A stretch of 64,000 nucleotides of DNA from Tigriopus japonicus (lineage: Eukaryota; Arthropoda; Copepoda; Harpacticoida; Harpacticidae): contig CM021318.1 of the NCBI GenBank assembly GCA_010645155.1, positions 8,232,311 to 8,296,310 of the forward strand, given 5' to 3'. Positions 13,596 to 24,950 of this stretch are shown here, one piece after another. Each line of letters begins with the position of its first letter. Position 1 is the stretch's first letter. The notes beneath the pieces were generated by a model, which worked only from the letters and a program-made list of their open reading frames with translations, did not search any database and was not told the origin of the DNA. Made by a program: the position numbers and the translations under genes.

Positions 13596-16500
13596 AGCCT
13601 CGCCCAAGTCAGCCGCATACCATCCATGCCTGGATAGATGTACTTACTGTTTTGCGACGCGCATATCCATCCATACTACATGAGGCCTACCTTGCACACA
13701 CACACGAGTACGTTTTTACTACATTCAAACGTAGAGGACTGCAGTACACACATGCGTACAGAGAGGTAATGCCTCTCTATGGAAGCCAAGATTCAAACTC
13801 TGAACACACTACGTCTCGGAATCATAATGATGATACAAACCTACTGCATGTGCTTAGTCCTACCTCACTGACTGGATATCCATAGATAGATACGACATGT
13901 AGATGGTTAGTTGGCCGGTAGTTATGTGGTACGCAAACTAGTAGTACAGTTTTCGAGCCCACTTCAGACGCAAATATCATTCGCCAAAGGCAGTTCAAAC
14001 CGAATGAACTCGAAAGAGACAGTGACAAAATGTCACGACATCCCATTGAAGTGGTCCCGTAAAAGTCCGCGGAATCCACTCGGAAGGATCTGATTTGTTC
14101 AATCAGACCATAGAACACGTAACCACTTAGATGACATCGAATTGGAGTCCTACTTCCGACAATGGTTCCAAAAGCTGAGATCGGGCTGGGATAAAGAGAC
14201 AATTTCGAAACTGCCATTCTGTCACTACCTCCCACCCATTCATGTATTGATCCAAATCTTACCAGACGCCAATCATCATCATCTTTGAATGTATGGTAAA
14301 TGTCTAACAAGGAAGAGAACGCCAACACAAAGACGCCCCAAGAAAAGTATCTACAGGGATCTCCAATCTCATTGCTCTATTGCCTTTTCCAAGAACTAGA
14401 GCAATAATCTTAATCATTATCCAACGGAAGAGCGCCAAGCCAAGAGCGATTCCGATAAACTGATTTACATCAAACGCAAGTTTTTTTTTGCTTCTTCGGC
14501 CAAATCAATGTCTAGGAGCCTTCAGCCGTGCCTGAAGGAATCAAATTCATTATCGTTGGCGGAGACCTCAATCGACAAATCCGTCTCCGCGTTTCCCTAG
14601 GCATGTGGAACGTTTGTACTATGTTGGTGAAATGGCCGACAACGAAATAGATGATCGATTTGATTGAAAACAAACTTTCCTGTCAAGGATGGGAGGGGAA
14701 TGTGCTAGAACGAGATTGTGAGGCCTAATGGATGCCGTGGATTTGCTAAATTGATTGGAACTCGCATTTTCAATGCTTCAATGCCTCAGACAAGTATATG
14801 TCTCCAAGACAAACATGAACGATCGCATGCAACATCGACTATTCAAATCAAAGGTTCACAAAGTTAGAGCTAAAATCGTCCTGTTCAGTAAATTCTCGAA
14901 CGAACCGCTGCTCAACAGCAAGAGGAGAATGTAATCTGCCACATCTTTATGACAAAGTTCAATTATGGGCCCTCTTTTTGCGGTGTGAGCCAAGCTTGTA
15001 ATGGGGATTGTTGAACCTGGGTATGTCCTGCATCTTCTGTGTGCAATGGTTAGTTTGGTTGGTTGGGCCCAATTGGTGATGAACCACCCCCTTGAATGGA
15101 GCACCATTTTTGTTAATAGAAGCCTCGAGATAATTATCTCTTTTTCTTCTTGACATCTATGACGAGGCCTTTGATAAACGTAGGGTTTGAAGCAATCTCG
15201 CAAAGAATTTGAACTACTTCTTTGGGAATGAAATATTGATTATTTCCTTCATTTAGTAATCATAGATAGTGAAAAATACCGAAAGAGTAATGTGGGACGT
15301 TTTTGACGCACATTTTTCCACGAAATGGGCCTTTGTTTCAAACACATTGTTTTAAAAGAGAGTATCCGAGCTTAGAACCAATCATCCATTTTATTTTGAT
15401 TGTTCACTTGGCTTCAAAATTTGTTTGTTAAGAGCTGGTTTTAAGCTCGAAGGGGCCCTTCGACCAATCCCTAATACTAAATGCGATTGGTACAAAGAAG
15501 AAGTTCTCGGTACGTAATGTATGTACGTACAAACATAAGTATGCACACTTCGTGCATTTCCCAATTGACCAGGAATGCGCAATGTACATTGTACCTACAT
15601 ACTTCAAGTGACTAAAGCAAGCGGGCGCTCCACCCATATTTAAATTAACGAGCCATTGAGCACATTGGTCATTAATCAAAACGACTCATTTAGGGTTGTT
15701 AAGCAATTTAGTTAGTCTCTTGATCGGAAATGGGCAAGGCATTTCCGCGTTCATGCTTGCATAAGCTAAAGTGAGGGATTCGAATTATCTGATTGGTAAA
15801 ATGTGTAAGACACTTCTTCGTTGACAAGTAATTACAGGTTCTTTTCATACTCTTAAACTTGGTTTCTCATAAAGCAGTGGTGGGCATTGACGAGGTCGTG
15901 ATAAAATCGTAGACCTAATTGCAGCCATAATCATTCCTCTTTATTTGCGAGCAAGAAAGGTGCCAGAAGAAAATTTGGAGATGATCTAGGTCTGATCAAT
16001 AAGTACCCGGTGGCATTTAAAACCAATCAACACGCCAGATTTAAAAGACAATTATTAACCACAAAAAATAACGTTCGCATCAATCAATCAATTCATCATT
16101 TGAATTGTTAACATTAAGTCACTTGAGGATTTACGAAACAAAACCCATCTTTGCCATAACAAGTTGTCTTTGGTATTGTGAAACCCTGCCAAACGAGACA
16201 ATCAGCGGCAATCTTAGACGTGATGTCAATGATGTGAATATTCGGGAACAATTTGTAAAATGTTCGCGTAAACACGAGTCATTAGTCATTTCATCTCGTG
16301 GAATTGAGAGCTAATTCAACTGTAATATCTTTTGCTGCAGGTTCTTCCAGGTTTTGCCTCGGATGTGATCGGCCTAAACAGCATCGTAGTAGGGGTCCTT
16401 TTGATTTCATCGAGAACGAATTCAACTATCTTTTGTGATTCATGATCCAAAGTATCTTTTTGATTTTTAAAGAAGTCACAATAGAGCCCATAAGCTTTTC

Positions 16501-18457
16501 GATCGCTTGTAAAGCGTAAAAATGACCAGGCATTTACTCATAAGTGTTCAAATATCATGACTCATGAGTAACATCTTCCGGAAAAAAACAAAAGCCAATT
16601 CTGAAGCCATCGAGTATTACGTTGTTGATCGCCTTTTAGACTTGAACGGCAACAACAAACTGGAACAATAACATTAAATCCGGTGGGCTTTCACTGTCAT
16701 GGAATTGATTTGCTCACGTAGAGTGAAGGTTGAATATCAAAATATTCGATAAACTTATAACTCTTTGGTAAAAGAATTCTTTGCCCCTGACCGAAGCATA
16801 CACTCAGTCCAGGACATCTAGAAATTGATGGACTGCGCACGGTCGACCAAAATCAAGTAGATTTACTTCACAGAAAAAAAGGAAAAGCACCTTTTCCCCT
16901 TTTTCCTATGTTCTGATTCGACCCGATCTTGGTCAGCCGTGTTCAATCTAGTAAATTCTAGATATCTTTGACTAAGTACATATCGTCTCTTATCCAACCT
17001 TGATTGTGCTTAAACTCTTGATTATCTTATCTTGGAAAGGAATGTCAAGTTGAAGTAACGCCAATAGCTGAATTGAATGCTACTTTGTTAGGGAGTGAAG
17101 TCATAAACGCTTTAGTTTGGTCACAACTGGACTGTCATACAAACCTCCTCTCACCAATGTGAATTTTGAATATGGATTCAATGTGTTCAAGGATGATTTA
17201 TTTGATAGCGGAATTATTCTAGCACGTAGCATGAAGCCACGTGAGCTATTTTCATGTTCTTTGAGATCTTGTCGTTATGAAACCCCTTGACATTGAGCAG
17301 ACCATGGTTCTGGCAAATAATCACTACTCGAGCAACATTTTAAATGAGCTGGAATGGTGACGACAATTCCAATGTGCGGATTTCAATCAACTTCATAATC
17401 GGTCTTCCCCTCTCTAGTAAGTCGAGACTTGCTACTATGTAGTTGCCAGCTTCATGGTAAATAGCGGATGGTTCATCATCTTAAATTCCAGGATGTGTCA
17501 ATTTTGTTGGTAATTACCATTCTTCTCGTTCTCAAATTCCGCCATGATCTTCGAGCCCTTGTCGGAGGCCAAAGATCTGCTTTGAAGTTGGGAATAAATC
17601 ATTGCAATTGTTCTGCTAATGATTTACAATTCATGTCTAACCAGGGGGTTTAAACGGTTCATCCTTGGAAATCTGGCGAATCATGACGCTTTCGGTTTTG
17701 ACGAATGGAAACGCGCTTAGAATTGTGAATAGAGGCCCAACCCGTGTCTTTACACTTTATACGTACGTACGTATATTGTGCGTATATTGCGTCCCTATGA
17801 GGGAGGACAATTGAGAAATTACCCAAGCTACTCTCGTCCATAACATATTTGGTGGGGTTAGAGCATTTTCTCTTGCCCAACAAATGCCTTGAAGAGTCTG
17901 AATAATGGTCGATGGTGATTGGCGGTGAAGTGATGTATTTGAAGAATCGAATGACTTATTTTCTTGTGGGACAGCCATTCTTAAGACTTAAATCAAGCAA
18001 CAACCGTTCCATATCTCATGGACTCATTACAAACAAAACTACTTCCATTGAACAAGGTTGAACTATCATTGACATGACTTTGTACCTGAGATGAAATTGC
18101 AAAAAAAACGACATTATTTGAAGCCTAAAATAGAGGGTTAATATTTTATAGCAAAGAAATCTTTCACAACCTAAGACCTAAGAGAGTAGATTCAGAAGGG
18201 ATCGAATTTGAAGCTATCAGAAATTTTAAGGGAATTTTTCTTTGTCAGCTTTGGAGCTGAATGCGATGAATCATCGACAAGACGAGCAATGTCTTCCAGA
18301 ATACATATCTTTGGGCTCCAAAATCACGACAGAAGCAGATAGATGGCTTCAAGTAGGGAAAAACTTAACAATACATTCTTTATTTCAAATTTGTGTAACA
18401 AACCTTATTGCTCATGATATTTTGGTAAAATCTTTAACGAAAGTGAAAGATATTGAT

Positions 18458-18463
18458 TTTATT
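18458..18463 (-). promoter_or_regulatory. Possible polyadenylation signal AATAAA of the esterase-like gene
   Basis: AATAAA on the minus strand, 276 nt beyond the TGA of the esterase-like gene. The position is plausible for a 3' UTR. The hexamer is common in AT-rich DNA, so this is weak evidence alone. Confidence 0.3.
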
Positions 18464-18738
18464 ATTCGTGAAATTAATTTGAACAAGAATGTTGAATGAC
18501 CACCACAACGAGGTTGATTAAGATTTGAATTGAGTGCACTATATACGCATTTGAAAAAGTGTTTCTAAAGTTAAATCTGAGGTTGGTTAAAACCTTCCTG
18601 TGGTAATCAATAAGTTGAATGGATGGAATTGGAATATTCTTGGCATGCAACAAGTGAAAAGCATAAAGACGGTTCAGTTTAATTGAAAGATAACTTGGAG
18701 GTTGAGTGAGATTCAAGTGAGACGATTGCGCCCATAAA

Positions 18739-21700
18739 TCAAGGTTCAGGAGGTGGCGCTTTTTTCCTAGCCACTTGACTTTCGATGAGCTCAATCCAGA
18801 ATTCTGAGCGACACTTCAGATCCGCAGAGAATTCACGGACCTCAAATTTGGTGCTCATAGCGAGATAGGGTCGTTTATCACCCTTGACAGGATCCCAAGT
18901 CAATCGACCCAAGTAGGGATCGTCTGGAAACAAGATATGGATCAATGGCGGTGCCTTGTCTAAAAAGATTGCAAACTCATACTTTGGTTTGGTGTTGGAT
19001 TGGCATATTTTGCAAAGTTCACCCACAACTGGACCATTCGATCTGATACCTTCCCGTCAGTTCCTTTGGAGAATGACTTGCCCATCATTGGGAGATTGGA
19101 TGAGAAGAAGCAGAAATGGTCATCCCCATGGGAGACTCCTTCCTCTTTAGAAGAGTGGATCTAGCGAGAAATGTTCCATGATGAATGAGATATATCCATT
19201 ATGTGGGCTATGGATAGAAAATCAGGTGCTAATTAGAAATACCTTCGAGCCAAGTTTGTCAAGCATGACTTTCGATAAGGCGTTCTTTGGGGGAAACGTG
19301 ATGAGTTCGCCAAATTGACAGGAGTCCAAATATTCGTAGGAATATTGATAGATGGGTTGGGCAGAGACAGAATTGATCAATTTGCAAAACATCTCGTTTC
19401 CTAGATAAGGCATAAGGCAATGAGATAGAAAACATTTTCTGCGAGTGCAAGCTCAACTCACCACCAAAAGTGAAAGCATCCCCAAACATTTGGATCAATT
19501 TTTGCTTGTTTTCTCGGTTGAATTCCGCGTCATCGCCCAAGTAGAACTCCTTAATCTTGGTGATGGCCGAGATGTCTGAGGCGTCAAACTTGCTTCCGCT
19601 TCGGTTCAGAACGATCCCGCCCAAGATAAGAGGCCAATTTTCAGCCAGTTGAGGCCCTAGAGAGATTGGTTCAGATCCGAGGAAAGACGAAGCAAAATAG
19701 ATTCCTAGAAACGGTTAAAGAAGAGAAAAACTAGAGTCATGCAAGACTTTAAACATGTGTGCAATCGAGAGCCTCTTTTTGTTTCGACCAACAAAAAAGT
19801 TGGAGCTCACTATCCCCACAAAAAGCTCACTGATGCATGATATTATCTCTTCTCTTGCAAGAGGCTGAGTGGGCTTGGCACATTTATACATTATACAGAA
19901 CATCATGTACCCGGGCTTTAACATGTAATGGGGACGGAAGGCAAGCATTGTTCCAAGTCCGAATAAAGTTTTTTGTCACTGCTTCATGTACAATTTGAGA
20001 GCTGAGAGAGCCCCTTGTCTCGATTTGGAGCTTGGCCACTTTCATTCTGGCATTGTCGTCCATTTTCCTTCTTTCTCCAAGGGTGTTTGTGCTCGAGGCA
20101 TTGACTGGCTAACAAACTATTACCATACATACATACGTCCTAACTGCAGTCTTCATGCCTGGAGAATAAAAAGCTCATAAAGTCTGGCGTTTTAGTGAAG
20201 CTTCATTTACGAAAGCCTGGCTCTTTACTAACATGGAACGGAGCGAAGGGACCCATTCTTTTTGGTTGCTTGAGAAGATTTCTTTTCCCTCACCCTCATC
20301 CAAGGTAGATCCGAATATAATGGGTAATTTGTTGATTTTGCCTTTGGCAATAACTTCAAATGGATGTCCTGGTATGAATGGCTCCTTTAGGAAACCTGCA
20401 TCAACAACAGGAAGCCAGGGATTGGGACTGAAATGGCTCCATTCTTGCAAGCAAGCAGAGGCTCCAACAATATCCTCGGCGCTAGAATAAATAGAAAACG
20501 CCAGTGAAAGCCAGATTTTGGGGCCGGGATTCATGTGCCAGAAGACCGTAATTGATTATCTCCTGTTTAAGTTCAATGTATCTGACTGGATAATCCAGAC
20601 AGAAAGTCGATACCTTTCTCATTGGATAAAGCAATACGAAGAAGTGGCAAAGAAAACGTTCTCCCTGGTCCCCAAGGAATTCCATTTCCTTTTCGTTTCT
20701 TCAAACTTTAGACTTACTTCAATCCTTGGAGGTGTTGCAAAATGGCTTCTGGACTTTCCAAGTTGGAGCAGCCCAGTTTTTTGGCAAATTGTCGGCTAAT
20801 ATCCAACGGTTCCCGATCAGAGTGGTATGCCAACGTGGCCAAAGATCCGGACATAATGATGAGCTTATGGAGGAGTCCAGCACTTCGAGGAGAGATCAAA
20901 TGGTAACACGCACAAACCGCGCCGGATCCTTCTCCGACCAAGGTCACGTTATTTGGCTCGCCTCCGAAGGCCGAGATATTCTGCTTCACCCAGTGCAAGG
21001 CCATGTTTTGATCCCAAAGGGCCTTGAAAAAAGTCTTCAAATTAAAACCGTGGGACTCTAAATATCACACTCTCCCACGTTCCCAGGGGACTTCCTGCTT
21101 CTCATTTTGATGAGTTTGGAGCAAACCTTTTTCACATTAGCATTCCCCAGGGAGGTCTAACCTAAACTTGAAAGTCCAAGGTTCCCTAGTGGGCACTTCC
21201 GGAATCCAATTTTTTACTTTTAAAACTTGTTCCATTTTGGGGGGGCTTTTCTCAAAGCACATGGGGATCTTGAAGGAAGATTCGAGGATCAACCTTACCA
21301 AGTTTCCTGGAGCTTTTTCGCTCTCCAAACATAAATAGCCAAGTGGACCAGACCGATAGTTCACGGTCACCACAACCACCTGACCATTGTCCATCAGGTG
21401 CTCGGGGAGCTGCATATCCTCAGAGGCATCGCCCATTACAAATTCTCCACCTAAAGTTTTGGAAGAAGGTTTGGAACCGATACGCTTTTTTTGGAACATG
21501 AGTTTGAAAAAAGAAATTACCATATAGCCACACCATAACCGGAAGTTTATTTTGGTTTTCGGTGATGGGTAAATCTGGTGTATAGACATTGAGATGTAGG
21601 CAATCTTCTTGACCAATCACTCGGTTCCTGGAAGTGGGATACCAACATGATCCCGCTGAACGTTACCGGACCTTTATCGAGCTCTCTTACCCTATTAGCT

Positions 21701-22024
21701 TGTTGAGTTGAAGTGGTCGAGAACATTTGGACTTGGCTCGGTAAACTTCCTGCCAATCATCCTCTGGGAGTGGTTTCCGAAATCGGAGCCTTCCTAGATG
21801 ATGGAAGCAAAGATAAAAACCTTGTAACATTGACCCAAACAAACTTGTACGATGTTACCTGTTGGCGGCAAGGCATATGGAATTTTGGTGAAACTGACGT
21901 ACTCCGTGCCTTGGTTGGTCTCTCGAGCTCTTCCCAAGAGCATCCCACAGGCAACATTGACCTTGGGACTGGCAGCATCACCTCGGCCTGGTAGGCAGTC
22001 CATGACTGACGAGCATAAGTTCAT
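18739..22024 (-). CDS. Carboxylesterase-fold protein (type B), probably non-catalytic
   Basis: Ten exons in gene order: 22024-21859, 21793-21691, 21627-21521, 21450-21299, 21022-20718, 20481-20294, 19704-19462, 19400-19243, 19142-18983, 18923-18739 (588 residues from this Met). All joins keep frame. Family blocks seen: IPYALPPTGRLRFRKPLP, QEDCLHLNVYTP, PVMVWLYGG, DQNMALHWVKQNISAFGG, GSTLDEG, EGVSHGDD and a C-terminal FW block. The acid (E340) and His (H479) of the catalytic triad are present. The nucleophile elbow reads GEGSGA where active members read GESAGA, so the Ser position is Gly208. The oxyanion loop reads YGGEF instead of HGGGF. This is the pattern of neuroligin/gliotactin-type adhesion homologues, but I see no transmembrane tail, so it may be secreted. 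The start is uncertain: hydrophobic residues (LLVVVLLV) lie in frame just upstream with a stop before them, so a further 5' exon is likely. Confidence 0.85.
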
Positions 22025-24180
22025 AACCAACAACACAACAACAAGGAGATCAAATGCACTTTTCGGTTGTCCCGGACGATCTTAAGGTATGACGTCTTTG
22101 GAGCCAATCGGACAAGTGGCATAGTAGGCGAGAATCTCCCAGTCCCGGAGTCCATTCACTTGATTAAAACCCTTTCAAGGCAGGAGAGGGACATTTCCGT
22201 CCCTTGCTGAAGAACTGCCTTGGCGACGTTGATTCTAAATTGAGACTATTCTCAGACTCGGGTGGATCCCTGATGAGAAGGACTCTCTATTAGATTAATC
22301 ATTGACTTCACAATGTTCTCAAAGACAGTGCGGTAATGCTGGTCTGTTGGCTTCATTGTCGAGACTCCGACAGAAGCTAAGTTTTCACCTCAGGAATTCA
22401 GTTGAACGAACCTCTTATGCCACTTGTAAGGTACAAATAACTTGAATTGTAATCCCAAAAACCACTAAGCACCTTTGCGCAGAGCTCCCTCAGTATGTAT
22501 GCAGACGGTTCAGATTTGTGGTCCCTCCCTGGATGTCTCCACTGCGGACATGACTGAAACTAGCAAACTAGCCCTGGGACCAAAATAGCATTCGGATTTC
22601 AGACACTCGCGTTTCCATTTCATATCTTGGGAGTCATTTCTTTCCGCATTCAAGATTTAGACCCGTCTCACGAAGATTGGGAACCGGTTGATGGGGCATT
22701 TTATTTTTGGCAGTGGTCCACAATGTTCCAAAATAGGACTGTTGCTGAGGTTTGAGATCGTGACGTCACATTCGAATATGTTAGATGAGAGATTGAGCAT
22801 TTGGGACCTTTTTTCGCCCCAACTTTCCACTGCTACATTCTGATTAGTTCAAGATTAGATGGCGAATGATGGCTAAAGCGGGGTACTGAAGGAGTACATT
22901 TTTTCCATTTCTGTTCCATGTATGACAGACATGGGTGGTATTTGGCATTTGGGAAATGTTTGTGTCGCTTTCATATTTGGCTTGAGCTGTGATGGCCATG
23001 CTCAAACGACCTTCTGCGAGTTAATCTTGCTAATGGCAACGGATTACCGTAGACAGACCAAAGGTTTTCAATTGCGTTCCATTCCCCTCCATTGACCCAA
23101 CTTCTCTTTTGTTTGGTATTCTCCAACCAGCCCATTCCTAATCCAATTCTGGCTAGTGGGGTGATTCCCAGACAAGGATACAAATCCATATCAATCAACT
23201 ACTTGTTTGCAAGTTCATTGGCTCTAACATTCCTCGTCCAATTTTTGAGGACCCGGCCTGTTGAGCTTCCAGCTTGGCCCTCTCTCCCAGCTAAATTTAA
23301 CAACGTGAGCGTCGTGGTTGTCGTCTTCATCGTTGAAGCACGGTTGAATTCTGTCCTTCCCTTTATCTACTTTTAGCTGGTGGGTAGGCCCTGGGCCTCG
23401 CTTTGGATCCACACGTGCACACATGACGACGCTCGGAAAAGAGGCCTGGTGTCCGTCGCTCCTCCAAGGAACTACTAGCCAGTTTGGCTTGCTCGCCTGG
23501 AATGGTTGAATCGTCGAGGGCAACGATATTATTCTCCGCAAGGAAATGGGTGCCCATGGCCCCGGGGAAACATATTCTCGTGTGCTTAACAACGAGCCTT
23601 CCGCGACCAAACGCAGGCGATAGTAGACATAGTAGTAGGAGCGCGTCTTGACTGTCTTCTCCAAGAAGCCATGGGCCAAAGCAACATCATTGTACGATAT
23701 CCGACCCAAAAGACAACGAGGTACTGCAACATCATGCCTGTTGGAGGTTGGTTCTCTTTGCACCACTTTGGACACCAGGATCTATTTTTGGAATGGTACA
23801 ACATTTTTGAGAGGACCTATTACCAGTTTTTTCATTGCCAGACCGAATCAAACCAATTAAGAATTAGAATATATCATACACCTAACGGACCCTTTTTAAG
23901 GTCTCAGAGCAAGATTGAAATCATATCTTGCAATGCAAGCATCAAAGTACCGAAAATGGGACCACTCAAGGGCAATCTTGGGACCCGATGCTACATTTAA
24001 ATGTGGAAATACATGCAAAGACTAAAAACATTTACTCATGTCTAAGACCTCTATGGTGGCCCCCTTGACAGAATGAGAAAAGAGACCTAGACAAGTGAGC
24101 GACAACAACCACAGAACGAGACATTGCAGCCGGATCTGAACTGCTCCTCTTGACGACTCGTCTTCTTGGTGTCCTCCATT

Positions 24181-24197
24181 CCACACACACACACACA
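24181..24197. repeat. (CA)n microsatellite
   Basis: Uninterrupted CA dinucleotide run upstream of the EF-hand gene. Confidence 0.85.
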
Positions 24198-24785
24198 TAG
24201 TATACTACACACGTCCTCGTCCTTGGAACAAGGCTCCTCGGACGCGATCGTCCTTGGCTTTGGCAAAATTGTACAACTTTTCGTCTGCTCATTCTCAGCT
24301 CTCGTTGTGAAGAAGCTTGGGTCGAAAAAGGTTCTCTCCGAGGACCCCTGATCCCCCCTTTTCTCCCTCCTCAAAACGGACCCGCAATTGGACGAGGAAA
24401 GAGAACTCACGCTGCATTGTCAAGGGTCCCTTCTTCTACTTCTTCTTCCTCGTTCTTCTTTGGTGTAGAGTCCGTAGTAGTATGGAGTTGCGTCGTGGTG
24501 CTGCCTTGATCTTCTTTCCACAGGGTTGCAGACACGGGAAACCCAACCAAATGGAACCTTTATCAGCGACAAAGATGAGGAGGAGGCGAAGCGTCTTGCC
24601 GCGCAATTTGGAACCGTTTTCGTAGTGCATTACTTGCACCGAAATTATATCTTTTATCAAGCGACTCGTCGACGAGGCCCTTTGTCCATTGGCTTCGTCA
24701 AATGCCTCTCTAAAATAGCCGATCATTGGCCCAGGATTTTTTCGCTCTGTTCTTCGGTTCTCTTAGTTCTCAATTCCTCCTCGTC

Positions 24786-24804
24786 GAGTGAGTGAGTGAG
24801 TGAG
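24786..24804. repeat. (GAGT)n microsatellite
   Basis: Tetranucleotide GAGT run about 150 bp upstream of the EF-hand start codon, probably in its 5' UTR or promoter. Confidence 0.75.
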
Positions 24805-24950
24805 GGGTGTGCTCTCCAAGTCGCTCATTTCGTTCGGTTCCAAGGATCGTTAGACCGACCTCCTGGTGGAACAACATCCGCAGACAGCGAGGATAAGAGG
24901 CACGACAATCGCTGGTTGGATCTTGATTCTCTTGTTGTCGTTTTTTGGCG

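Larger units (their letters stand above)
12685..18738. other. Gene-free stretch between Ig gene and esterase-like gene
   Basis: About 6 kb with no coding region I can support. It should hold the promoter and 5' UTR of the Ig gene at its left side and the 3' UTR of the esterase-like gene at its right side. ORFs up to 168 codons are present but have biased composition and no domain signature. An (ATG)n microsatellite lies at about 13571-13595, and GTGA repeats lie near 13017-13032. Confidence 0.5.
22025..24950. other. Divergent intergenic region between esterase-like and EF-hand genes
   Basis: The two flanking genes point away from each other, so this 2.9 kb should hold both promoters. Up to about 22083 the sequence stays open in the esterase frame and encodes a hydrophobic stretch, probably part of its signal peptide exon. 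A minus-strand ORF of 183 codons at 23224-23775 shows no recognisable domain. Simple repeats: (CA)n at 24181-24197 and (GAGT)n at 24786-24804. Confidence 0.5.

Noticed and set aside
13822..14328. Minus-strand ORF of 168 codons
   Set aside because: Low-complexity and unrecognisable; no supporting exon neighbours.
23224..23775. Minus-strand ORF of 183 codons
   Set aside because: No recognisable domain, no clear splice context and odd composition. It lies in the presumed promoter region between divergent genes.
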